Of a stretch of 64,000 nt of DNA, positions 24,498 through 32,483 are shown one piece after another. Below the pieces are notes generated by a model. That model saw only the letters and a program-made list of their open reading frames with translations. It had not been told where the DNA came from and did no database searches. This DNA is from Streptomyces chartreusis (GTDB lineage: Bacteria > Actinomycetota > Actinomycetes > Streptomycetales > Streptomycetaceae). Every line of letters starts with the position of its first letter. The stretch's first letter is position 1. Location: positions 6,138,001-6,202,000 of the forward strand of contig NZ_CP023689.1 of NCBI RefSeq assembly GCF_008704715.1, read 5' to 3'. Position numbers and translations under genes: made by a program.

Positions 24498-26036
24498 GTG
24501 ACGTCACACCTGTCCCGCCGCACCGTCCTCACCACCACCGCGGCGGCCGCCACCACCGTCGCCCTCGGTGCCGCGACCGCCTCGCAGGCCCACGCCGTGC
24601 CCACGCTCCCGAACGGCACCAGCAACGACAAGGTGCTCGTCATCGGCATGGACGGCCTGCGCCACGACCGCATCGACGCGGCGAACGCCCCGCACCTGAA
24701 GGCCATGATGAGCGAGGGCACGTACGGCACCTCGCTGCTGTACGCGAGCCCGATGGCCGCCACGTCCTCCGGCCCCGGCTGGTCCACCATCTCCACCGGC
24801 GTGTGGCCCGACAAGCACGGCGTGAAGGACAACACCTTCGCCGGCAAGAAGTACGGCCAGTACCCCGGTTTCCTCGCCCGCCTCGCCCAGGTGCGGCCCG
24901 CGCTGTCCACGTACGCGGCCGTCGACTGGAAGCCCCTGGACGCCCAGGGCACCGTCACCCCCGGCGCCGACGCGAAGCTGGTCCTCGACGGCGACCGCGA
25001 CGGCTACACCGGCCACGACGCCACCATCGCCGCCGAGACCGAGGCGATCATCCGCGACCAGAACCCCGACGTCCTGTTCGTCTACTTCGGCCAGTCCGAC
25101 ATCGTCGGCCACAACCAGGGCGCCGGCAGCCAGGCCTACCTCGACCAGATCGCCGTGCAGGACGCCTACGTCGGCCGGCTGCGCGCCGCGATCAAGGCCC
25201 GGCCCTCCTACGCCTCCGAGCGCTGGACGGTCGTCGTCGCCACCGACCACGGGCATCTCGACGCGGGCGGCCACGGCGGGTCCTCGGTCGAGGAGCGGCG
25301 CACCTTCGTCCTGGCCACCGGGCCCGGCATCGCGGCCGGCGCCCGCCCGATCGACACCCGGCTGGTCGATGTCGTACCCACCGTCCTGAAGCAGCTCGGC
25401 ATCACGCCCGATCCCGCCTGGGGCCTGGACGGCAAGCCGGTCCAGGAACGCTCCACCGACCCCTTCGAGGCGCTGCGGCCCGCCCTGAGCGGGCGGGTCG
25501 ACGAGACCGGCATCCCGGCCGGCGTGCTCGGCTTCACGCACACCGCGCCCAGCGGCTGGTCCGTCATCAACAACGCCATGGGCACCGGCGGAATGACCGA
25601 GTGGCGCGGCTGGTCCTTCGCCACCGACGAGTTCTGGTCCCGCACCCAGCGCGACCAGTGGCGTGAGCTCAACGTCCGCGCACGCGGCGTGTTCGCGGTC
25701 GCCGACTCCGACGAGTGGTCGGACAAGTCCTTCTCCGGCCCCTACGACTCGACCCTGGTCACACCCGCGTACGACGTCACCGGCTGGTCGAGGGTCCGGC
25801 TGGACTTCACCACCCTCTACCGGCAGGAGGGCGCCCAGCAGGCCCAGGTCCTCGCCTCCTTCAACGGCGGCACCCCCGCCGTCGTCAAGAGCTACACCTC
25901 CGACGTCGTCTCCCAGCCCCAGTCGCTGACCGTCGACGTGCCCGCCGGGGCCACCAGTGTGAGCTTCCGGTTCCGCTACACCGGGTCCAACAACTGGTAC
26001 TGGGTGATCGACGGGGTCAGGATCAGCCAGTCCTGA
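24498..26036 (+). CDS. Secreted alkaline-phosphatase-superfamily hydrolase
   Basis: A 512-residue exported enzyme with a Tat signal (SRRTVLTTTAAAA, cleavage near SQAHA). The catalytic domain resembles the nucleotide pyrophosphatase/phosphodiesterase branch: metal-binding VLVIGMDGLRHDRID, nucleophile region ATSSGPGWSTISTGVWPDKHG, GQSDIVGHNQG and VVATDHGHLDAGGHGG. A C-terminal ~150-residue beta-sandwich ends in NNWYWVIDGVRIS. Within the phosphonate cluster it might release phosphonate or phosphate from esters outside the cell (phosphonate monoester hydrolase or phosphodiesterase activity); this is inference. AGGAGG lies 5 bases before GTG 24498. Confidence 0.87.
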   Translation: MTSHLSRRTVLTTTAAAATTVALGAATASQAHAVPTLPNGTSNDKVLVIGMDGLRHDRIDAANAPHLKAMMSEGTYGTSLLYASPMAATSSGPGWSTISTGVWPDKHGVKDNTFAGKKYGQYPGFLARLAQVRPALSTYAAVDWKPLDAQGTVTPGADAKLVLDGDRDGYTGHDATIAAETEAIIRDQNPDVLFVYFGQSDIVGHNQGAGSQAYLDQIAVQDAYVGRLRAAIKARPSYASERWTVVVATDHGHLDAGGHGGSSVEERRTFVLATGPGIAAGARPIDTRLVDVVPTVLKQLGITPDPAWGLDGKPVQERSTDPFEALRPALSGRVDETGIPAGVLGFTHTAPSGWSVINNAMGTGGMTEWRGWSFATDEFWSRTQRDQWRELNVRARGVFAVADSDEWSDKSFSGPYDSTLVTPAYDVTGWSRVRLDFTTLYRQEGAQQAQVLASFNGGTPAVVKSYTSDVVSQPQSLTVDVPAGATSVSFRFRYTGSNNWYWVIDGVRISQS

Positions 26037-26117
26037 TTACCCTGGGGGCGTCGGTACGGCGTGGTTCCGGCGCCCCCCCAGCTCGTCCCGTACGCAGGCC
26101 AGGAGAGTCACAGCACC

Positions 26118-26897
26118 ATGGCAGACCGCAAGCCCATCGAGTCATGGCTCACCGACATGGACGGTGTGCTCATCCACGAGGGCGTCCCGATCCCCGGCGC
26201 CGACGCCTTCATCAAGAAGCTGCGCGAGTCCGGCAAGCCCTTCCTCGTGCTCACCAACAACTCGATCTACACCCCGCGCGACCTGCAGGCCCGGCTCAAC
26301 CGCATGGGCCTGGAAGTGCCGATCGAGAACATCTGGACCTCGGCGCTGGCCACCGCCAAGTTCCTCGACGACCAGCGCCCCGGCGGCTCGGCGTACGTCA
26401 TCGGCGAGGCCGGCCTGACCACCGCGCTGCACGACATCGGCTACATCCTCACCGACCACGACCCCGACTACGTCGTCCTCGGCGAGACCCGCACCTACTC
26501 CTTCGAGGCCATGACCAAGGCCGTCCGGCTCATCAACGCCGGCGCCCGCTTCATCTGCACCAACCCCGACGAGACCGGCCCGTCGACGGAGGGCCCGCTG
26601 CCCGCGACCGGCGCCGTCGCCGCGCTGATCACGAAGGCCACCGGCAAGCAGCCGTACTTCGCCGGCAAGCCGAACCCGCTGATGATGCGCACCGGCCTGA
26701 ACGCCATCGGCGCCCACTCCGAGACCAGCGCCATGATCGGCGACCGCATGGACACCGACGTGCTGGCCGGCATCGAGGCCGGGATGCAGACGTTCCTGGT
26801 CCTCACCGGCCTGACCCGGCCGGAGCAGGTGGAGAACTTCCCGTACCGCCCCTCCAAGATCGTCGACTCCATCGCGGACCTCGTCGAGCGGGTCTAG
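26118..26897 (+). CDS. HAD-IIA (NagD-like) phosphatase
   Basis: A 259-residue cytoplasmic HAD hydrolase. Motif I is WLTDMDGVLIHEG, followed by the class IIA cap. Motif II is LVLTNNSIYTPRDL, the motif III lysine is in YFAGKPNPLMM, and motif IV is AMIGDRMDTDVLAG. NagD relatives dephosphorylate nucleoside monophosphates or other small phosphates. AGGAGA precedes ATG 26118. It lies 81 bases after the alkaline-phosphatase-like gene and may finish phosphate release in the same pathway. Confidence 0.9.
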   Translation: MADRKPIESWLTDMDGVLIHEGVPIPGADAFIKKLRESGKPFLVLTNNSIYTPRDLQARLNRMGLEVPIENIWTSALATAKFLDDQRPGGSAYVIGEAGLTTALHDIGYILTDHDPDYVVLGETRTYSFEAMTKAVRLINAGARFICTNPDETGPSTEGPLPATGAVAALITKATGKQPYFAGKPNPLMMRTGLNAIGAHSETSAMIGDRMDTDVLAGIEAGMQTFLVLTGLTRPEQVENFPYRPSKIVDSIADLVERV

Positions 26898-26962
26898 GGC
26901 CGGTCCGGGGCGGCACCCGCCTCAACCCCTCCCACCCGCGACACGACCCGTACGGAGCAATG

Positions 26963-26989
26963 CGGGCCCCGCTGAGGATGCGGGGCCCG
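26963..26989 (+). terminator. Terminator after NagD-like gene
   Basis: A perfect 10-base stem, CGGGCCCCGC (26963-26972) with GCGGGGCCCG (26980-26989), has a 7-base loop and follows the phosphatase gene. Confidence 0.75.
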
Positions 26990-27027
26990 TCCCGCGGGGG
27001 GAGCCTCCAGGTATCTGGAGGTTCACG

Positions 27028-27582
27028 ATGGGATCACTGCGGGTCGCTCTCTGTACGATCGCCGCCCTCGGGGCGGTCGCCGTCACCCCGGCGGCACACG
27101 CGACGGACGGAGGCGTCTCGCTGAGTCCGTCGTCCCCGCGGCCGGGCGGCGACATCACCCTGCGGGTGAGCGGATGCCCGCAGCGGACCGCCACCGCCGT
27201 CTCCAAGGCGTTCGTCGCCGACGCCCGCCTCACCGTCGCCGGCGACGGCGAACTCGTCGGCGAGAGCCGCGTCCGCTCCACCGCCAGGGCCGGCAGCTAC
27301 GACGTCCGGGTCACCTGCGGTGACACCTCCCGCACGGGCGCCGTCACCGTCGCCGCCAAGGCCGCGGGACACTCCGTGCGGCACGGACCGCAGCCGGCCT
27401 CGTCCGCGTCTCCCACGGCCCCCGTCCGGGCCGGCGGCGGGGGCACGTCCCGGCTCGCCATGGTGGACGCCCGCGAGGAGGGCCCCGGCACCGCCCACAC
27501 CGTGACCGGACTGATCCTGGCCGGCGTCGCCGCCACGGCCGTCGCCCTGCGCAGCGCCCGCCGCGGCAGACGGCCGCGCTGA
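27028..27582 (+). CDS. Secreted membrane-anchored protein, sortase F partner
   Basis: A 184-residue protein with a signal peptide ending near PAAHA. An Ig-like/beta domain of about 85 residues follows (SPSSPRPGGDITLRVSGCP, YDVRVTCGDTSRTGAVTV), then a proline/alanine linker, a C-terminal hydrophobic segment and the basic end RSARRGRRPR. No canonical LPxTG is present; the nearest sequence to a sorting signal is TAHTVTG. GGAGG precedes the ATG. The class F sortase gene begins two bases after its stop, so the two are co-translated and likely act together at the cell surface. Confidence 0.82.
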   Translation: MGSLRVALCTIAALGAVAVTPAAHATDGGVSLSPSSPRPGGDITLRVSGCPQRTATAVSKAFVADARLTVAGDGELVGESRVRSTARAGSYDVRVTCGDTSRTGAVTVAAKAAGHSVRHGPQPASSASPTAPVRAGGGGTSRLAMVDAREEGPGTAHTVTGLILAGVAATAVALRSARRGRRPR

Positions 27583-27584
27583 CC

Positions 27585-28250
27585 ATGGCCGAGCAGGAGA
27601 ACTCCGGTCACCGCGGCCGGATCCTCATGGGCGTCGCCTGGACCGTGCTGCTGCTCGGGCTGTGGTTGTGGGGCAGAGAGGTCACCGATGTCCGCCAGGG
27701 CGCGGCCGCCCCGGTGTCCGGCGACGTCGCAGCCGTCGGACGCCCCGCCTCCGTCCAACTGCCGCCCGCCGCACGCCCACTCGGCGACGCACTCCCGCAG
27801 CGCCTCGACATCCCCGCGCTCGACCTGCGCGCACCGGTCGTCGCCCGCGGGCTCGACGCGCAGGCCGCCATCGATCCGCCGCCCTACGCGCAGGCCGGCG
27901 CCGTCGGCTGGTACGCGGCCGGGGTGAAGCCCGGAGCGGTGGGCGCGGCGCTGATGGTGGGGCACGTCGACACCGAGAGCGCGCCCGCCGTCTTCCACCG
28001 TCTCGGCGTACTGCGTCCCGGCGCGACGGTGCGGGTGCTGCGCGACGACGGCAGGGTCGCCGAGTTCACCGTGGACGACGTCCGTGTCGTCTCCCGCGAG
28101 AACTTCGACGCCCACCAGGTCTACGGCGCCCACCGGCCGGGCCGCGCCGAACTGCGCCTGATCACCTGCGCCGGCACCTTCGACCGGGCGGCCCGCGCCT
28201 ACTCGGCGAACGTCGTCGTCTCGGCGTACCTCACGGGCACGGGGCTGTGA
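27585..28250 (+). CDS. Class F sortase
   Basis: A 221-residue membrane-anchored transpeptidase. One N-terminal helix (ILMGVAWTVLLLGLWLW) is followed by a linker and the sortase domain: LDIPALDLRAPVVARGLD, catalytic His in ALMVGHVDTES, catalytic Cys in LRLITCAGTF and Arg in FDRAARAYSANVVV. The sequence fits class F, common in actinomycetes. It starts two bases after the stop of its partner gene. The partner lacks a standard LPxTG, so the real substrate may be elsewhere or the motif unusual. Confidence 0.9.
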   Translation: MAEQENSGHRGRILMGVAWTVLLLGLWLWGREVTDVRQGAAAPVSGDVAAVGRPASVQLPPAARPLGDALPQRLDIPALDLRAPVVARGLDAQAAIDPPPYAQAGAVGWYAAGVKPGAVGAALMVGHVDTESAPAVFHRLGVLRPGATVRVLRDDGRVAEFTVDDVRVVSRENFDAHQVYGAHRPGRAELRLITCAGTFDRAARAYSANVVVSAYLTGTGL

Positions 28251-28267
28251 GGGGACGGGACGCACCG

Positions 28268-28311
28268 GGCCCGATCGGCGACCTGCTCCCCCCGAAGCCG
28301 CCGACCGGGCC
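28268..28311. terminator. Bidirectional terminator between sortase F and GAF-ANTAR genes
   Basis: A 13-base arm (28268-28280, GGCCCGATCGGCG) pairs with 28299-28311 with one mismatch, between two convergent genes. Confidence 0.6.
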
Positions 28312-28449
28312 GGTCCTCGACCGCGGGCGCACGGGCTGCGGGAGTAACCCGGCGTCCGGCGCGGGAGGCCTTGTGCGACCAGTGGAGACGGGCCGACCGG
28401 GGGCTGGGGTCGTCCGGGGACGACTCTAGAACGGGAGACCGTCCCGGGC

Positions 28450-29217
28450 CTAGTGGTCGCCCCGCTCCGCCGCCCGGCGCAGCTCGGCGTCGTCCGCGAC
28501 CCGGTCGATGACCGACCGCGCCACCCGGTCCAAAGACAGCTGATGGCGGCGCGCGTACTGCCGCAGCGCCACGAAGGCATCGTCGGCGGCGGTGTTCCAG
28601 CGCTCGGCGAGCATGCCCTTGGCCTGCTCGATCCGCACCCTGCTCGACAGGGCTTCCTGCAACTGACCGGCCAGGGTGCGGCACTGCGTGTACGTGCTGT
28701 TGTTCTCCAGCCCCAGGGCCGCGCAGTCCGCGATGAGCTGCGCCAGCCGCAGCGTCGTGCCGTCGTCGGGCGGGGAGCCACCGGGCACGGCGGGCCCGAA
28801 GACGTTCAGCGCGCCCAGCACCCGCTCCCGGCGACGCAACGGGACCGCGTAGGTGACGGCGATGCCATGGGCGAGGGCCCGCTCGGTGAACTCGGGCCAG
28901 CGGCCCGCGGCCCGGGCCGCCCCGATCGACACCGGCGGCACGGGCCGGCCGGAGCCGCAGCAGTCCGCACAGGGCCCGCCGCCGTGCTGCGCCGCCAGGA
29001 GCTCCAGTACGACCTCCCGGTCCGCGCTGCCCGCCGCCGGCGCCACCGCCCGGCCGTCGTCGATCAGCATGATCCCGGCCGCCCGCGCGGGCAGCAGCCG
29101 TACGCAGTGGTCGGCGACGCGCGACAAATGGTGCGCGGCCTCGAACTCCTCGACGAGCGTGTCCGCCGACTCCACCAACGCCTCGGCGAGCCGTATCTCC
29201 CGGGTGGACTGGTGCAT
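28450..29217 (-). CDS. GAF and ANTAR domain regulator
   Basis: A 255-residue cytoplasmic protein. An N-terminal GAF-like sensor (residues ~20-170: VADHCVRLLPARAAGIMLID, TYAVPLRRRERVLGALNVFG) is joined to a C-terminal ANTAR RNA-binding domain (RVRIEQAKGMLAERWN, AFVALRQYARRHQLSLDRVA). ANTAR proteins bind paired hexaloop hairpins and prevent transcription termination. The GAF domain has a cluster of cysteines (GGPCADCCGSG) that might sense metal or redox state. GGGGAG lies before ATG 29217. It is divergent from the GH6 gene. Confidence 0.9.
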   Translation of the reverse strand: MHQSTREIRLAEALVESADTLVEEFEAAHHLSRVADHCVRLLPARAAGIMLIDDGRAVAPAAGSADREVVLELLAAQHGGGPCADCCGSGRPVPPVSIGAARAAGRWPEFTERALAHGIAVTYAVPLRRRERVLGALNVFGPAVPGGSPPDDGTTLRLAQLIADCAALGLENNSTYTQCRTLAGQLQEALSSRVRIEQAKGMLAERWNTAADDAFVALRQYARRHQLSLDRVARSVIDRVADDAELRRAAERGDH

Positions 29218-29409
29218 GAGCGCGCACTCCCCTTCCCTGTCTCCCCTGATTCCCCTGTTTTCCCGCCGGCGGGCATGCCGCCGCCCCGCCCCCCTGGAAG
29301 TCGTCATAGTGGCTGTAACAGCTCCCCGACAAGGCTCGGCGACCTCGTTCGCCCCAGGACACGTATGTCAGGATTGAGCCTTGGAACAAAGCACCCGAGG
29401 GGGAGCTGG

Positions 29410-30438
29410 ATGTACCTGAAGAGGGGGGCCTGGAGGGGCGCTCGCGCGCGGACGTCCGCGATGCTGCTGGGGGCGGCACTGCTGGTCGCGGGCTGTTCCT
29501 CCGGGGACGGAGACGAACCGGACGACAACTCCGGCGCCGGGATCACCCAACAGCCAAAGGGCACCGACCCGTTCTGGGTGAACCCGGACGGGAACGCCGC
29601 CGCGCAGGTGGCCGACTACGAGAAGGGCGGCAAGAAGGACGACGCCGAGCAGATCCGCAAGATAGCCCAGCAGCCGACCGGCGAGTGGATCGGCCCGGAG
29701 AACCCGGAGGACGAGGCACGCGGCTACACGGAGGCCGCCGACAAGGCGGGCCGTACGGCCCTGCTGGTCCTCTACAACATCCCGCACCGCGACTGCGGCC
29801 AGTACTCCCAGGGCGGCGCCGCCGACGGCAACGCCTACCGGGACTGGATCGACGGTGTGGCCAAGGGCATCGAGGACCGCGCCGCGACGGTGATCCTGGA
29901 GCCGGACGCGCTGCTGCACCTGGTGGACGGCTGTACCCCGGACGAGTTCCACGAGGAGCGCTACGACCTCCTCAAGGGCGCCATCGGCAAGCTGAAGTCG
30001 CTGAAGAACACCAAGGTCTACGTGGACGCGGGCAACGCCGGCTGGGGCCATCCCGACCAGATCTTCGAGCCCCTGAAGTGGGCGGGCATCGACCAGGCCG
30101 ACGGCTTCTCGGTCAATGTCTCCAACTTCTACACGACCAAGGACTCGATCGCGTACGGCAAGCAGCTCAGCGGCAAGGTGGGCGGCAAGCCCTTCGTGAT
30201 CGACACCAGCCGCAACGGCAACGGCCCCTACACCGAGGGCGACCCGAACGAACGCTGGTGCAACCCGCCCGGCCGTGCGCTCGGCGAGACCCCGACGACC
30301 AAGACGTCCGACCCCCTGGTCGACGCCTACGTCTGGGTCAAACGCCCCGGAGAGTCGGACGGCGAATGCAAGGGCGGCCCGAAGGCGGGCCAGTGGTGGG
30401 CGGAGTACGCCTTGAAACTCGCGAAGGCCAGTAAGTAA
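29410..30438 (+). CDS. cslZ: GH6-family endoglucanase lipoprotein, CslZ-like
   Basis: A 342-residue lipoprotein (lipobox LLVAGC, Cys 29) with a GH6 catalytic domain. IPHRDCGQYSQGG holds the helper Asp (about 128), and VILEPDALLHL holds the general acid Asp 166. VYVDAGNAGWGHPDQI and the loop YVWVKRPGESDG are also GH6-typical. It would trim the beta-1,4-glucan made by CslA at the outer face of the membrane. It lies next to glxA and cslA but is convergent with them. GGGGGAG precedes ATG 29410. The gene name rests on synteny with the described Streptomyces locus. Confidence 0.9.
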   Translation: MYLKRGAWRGARARTSAMLLGAALLVAGCSSGDGDEPDDNSGAGITQQPKGTDPFWVNPDGNAAAQVADYEKGGKKDDAEQIRKIAQQPTGEWIGPENPEDEARGYTEAADKAGRTALLVLYNIPHRDCGQYSQGGAADGNAYRDWIDGVAKGIEDRAATVILEPDALLHLVDGCTPDEFHEERYDLLKGAIGKLKSLKNTKVYVDAGNAGWGHPDQIFEPLKWAGIDQADGFSVNVSNFYTTKDSIAYGKQLSGKVGGKPFVIDTSRNGNGPYTEGDPNERWCNPPGRALGETPTTKTSDPLVDAYVWVKRPGESDGECKGGPKAGQWWAEYALKLAKASK

Positions 30439-30449
30439 CGCCGGGACTC

Positions 30450-30510
30450 ATGTGGCTGGCGGCGGCCCCTACGCCCCAAGGGGCGCGGGGAACTGCGCGA
30501 CCAGCCACAT
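30450..30510. terminator. Bidirectional terminator with 20-bp repeat (copy 4, reverse)
   Basis: ATGTGGCTGG (30450-30459) pairs with CCAGCCACAT (30501-30510). The loop carries the 20-base repeat in reverse orientation at 30479-30498, with its own CCCC/GGGG pairing. It separates the convergent cslZ and glxA genes. Confidence 0.75.
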
Positions 30511-30545
30511 GGAACCGGCAGCCGAAGACGAAACCCGCGGCAGCG

Positions 30546-32483
30546 CTACGGCACTCGAACCCACTGCGCCTTGCTGGGCGTCCCCTGATCGTCCGTGACG
30601 AACAGCATGTACCACCCCGACGGAACCAGGTTCCGGTTCGTCGGCACATCCACCGTGATCTTGTCGCCGGACTTCTTGAAGTCCAGCTTCACCGACCGCT
30701 GGTCCACGTCCGTGACGTGCGTCGACGCGCTCGGCCGGATCAGCCGTACGTTCTCGATGGACGAGGCGTGCTGCGAGGTGAACGTCCCCGTGCCGCCCCG
30801 CTTGATGGTCTGCGGCCCGCCCGACAGCGACGGCTGCGCGTCCCGGTACAGATACGGCGGCGTGTAGATCTCGATCCGCTGCTCGAACTCGCCCGGCTTG
30901 GTGTTGGCCGCGTCGGCGTACAGCGAGTCCGAGCCGAAGAACATCACCCGGCCGTCGGGCAGCAGGATCGACCCCGAGTGGTAGTTACGGCCCACCAGCG
31001 GGTCGGCCACCCGGTCGAGCTCGCTCGCGCCAGGACGGTAGAGGTGCGCCTGGAGGATGTTGGAGTCGCCACGGCCCCGGTAGTCCTCGGAACCGCCCGA
31101 CAGCAGCACGGAGTCGTCCGGCAGCACCGAAGCCTGCGGATACCGCGTGCCCTTCTCCAGCGACGGCCCGTCCACGAACTTCGGGGCGTCGTCGTTCAGG
31201 TCGATGATCCGAGTCTTCTCGCTGGACTCCTTGGACTCGCCGACGCCACCGCCGCCGACCACCATGTACTTCTCGTCCTGCGCCGGCGGCAGCAGCACCG
31301 TGCCCGAGGTCTCCATCAGCTTGGAGTCGCTCAGACCCGGCAGCTTGCTGAACTTGTTGGTGTCCACGTCCCAGATGCCCGGCTCACGGCCCACGTTGTC
31401 CGGGCCGTAGCCCGCGTTCGACCCCGAGTAGAAGATCTTGCCGTTCTCCAGCGGGAACAGCGCCGGGTACGTCGGGAACTGCCGCAGCTTCTGGAGGTAC
31501 GTCCACTTCTTGGTCTTCGGGTCGTACACCTCGTTCTTGCCCGGCACGAGCTGGCCGATGTCGTCGAGGCCGGAGACGCTGAGGATCTTGCCGTTGCCCA
31601 GGGTGGTGAGCGTCGGGTACCAGCGGGCCTCGTGCATCGGGTCGACCTTGATGTACTTCTCGGCGACCGGGTCGAACTCGTAGGCGTCCCGGATGCCCTG
31701 GAAGTCCTTCTTGTCGAGGGCGAGCTTCTGCGCGATGCCGTACGTGTTGCGCGCGTCGGCGCCGGACAACCCCTGGATCCGGTAGTTGTCCTGGGTGCCG
31801 GTCTCGTACTTGGCGCCCTTCTTCTGCGCCTCGACGTAGATCCGGCCGAGGCCGGGGTCGTTGCGCAGGAACTCGCCGGTCGCCTTGTCGAAGACCTTCT
31901 TCGCGCGCGGCACCAGCACCGGGTCCTTGGAGACGAAGGTCTTGCCGTTCTCCTTGCCGGTGAACTTGGTGCCCGCGGGCAGCGTGATCGGCTCGTCCGG
32001 GTTCTCGTTGTGGACGATCATCAGGCCGCCGGCCTTGGTGACGTCACCCTTGAGCTTCTCGTACCGCTTCGTGCCGCCCGCGATCAGCAGGTTGCCGTTG
32101 GAGAGCTGGGTGTGGCCGGTGCAGAACAGGTCGTTCGGCGTCGGCACCTTCTTGATCGTGCCCTTGACCGGGTCCCAGATCCGGGTGTCGTACTTCTTCG
32201 CGTCGAAGTTGTCCTGGTTGTTGCCCGAGCCCGCGATCAGCAGCACCTTGCCGGTGTGCAGGAGCGCCGCGTGGATGGTGTTGAGGCGGTACTCCTCGGG
32301 GAAATCGACGATCTCCCACTTGCCGTTCTCGGCTTTGTACTCGGGCTTGTTGATTTGGTACTGGTGGTATTTCTCGGTGCCGACGCGATAGAGCCACGGC
32401 CCGTTCATTCCGGCCAGCGCGATGACCACCGCCGTGCCTATCGCGAGTCGACGGGCGCGGCGGCGGCCTGCACGGTCGTTCAT
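30546..32483 (-). CDS. glxA: Copper-radical oxidase GlxA (galactose-oxidase-like)
   Basis: A 645-residue membrane-tethered oxidase needed for glycan deposition at hyphal tips. An N-terminal anchor (LAIGTAVVIALAG) precedes a seven-bladed beta-propeller and a C-terminal Ig-like domain. Cys 121 in NDLFCTGH is the residue that forms the Tyr-Cys cofactor in S. lividans GlxA. By alignment with galactose oxidase the partner Tyr would be near 268 (DAYEFDP), Trp 288 is in EARWYP, copper ligands Tyr 501/His 502 are in GRNYHSG, and His 589 is in STHVTDVD. Its ATG overlaps the cslA stop (ATGA), so the two are coupled. It uses oxygen and produces hydrogen peroxide. Confidence 0.95.
   Translation of the reverse strand: MNDRAGRRRARRLAIGTAVVIALAGMNGPWLYRVGTEKYHQYQINKPEYKAENGKWEIVDFPEEYRLNTIHAALLHTGKVLLIAGSGNNQDNFDAKKYDTRIWDPVKGTIKKVPTPNDLFCTGHTQLSNGNLLIAGGTKRYEKLKGDVTKAGGLMIVHNENPDEPITLPAGTKFTGKENGKTFVSKDPVLVPRAKKVFDKATGEFLRNDPGLGRIYVEAQKKGAKYETGTQDNYRIQGLSGADARNTYGIAQKLALDKKDFQGIRDAYEFDPVAEKYIKVDPMHEARWYPTLTTLGNGKILSVSGLDDIGQLVPGKNEVYDPKTKKWTYLQKLRQFPTYPALFPLENGKIFYSGSNAGYGPDNVGREPGIWDVDTNKFSKLPGLSDSKLMETSGTVLLPPAQDEKYMVVGGGGVGESKESSEKTRIIDLNDDAPKFVDGPSLEKGTRYPQASVLPDDSVLLSGGSEDYRGRGDSNILQAHLYRPGASELDRVADPLVGRNYHSGSILLPDGRVMFFGSDSLYADAANTKPGEFEQRIEIYTPPYLYRDAQPSLSGGPQTIKRGGTGTFTSQHASSIENVRLIRPSASTHVTDVDQRSVKLDFKKSGDKITVDVPTNRNLVPSGWYMLFVTDDQGTPSKAQWVRVP

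Noticed and set aside
28453..29409. Long upstream extension of the GH6 reading frame
   Set aside because: It is antisense to the GAF-ANTAR gene and lacks coding character. The lipoprotein signal starts at 29410.
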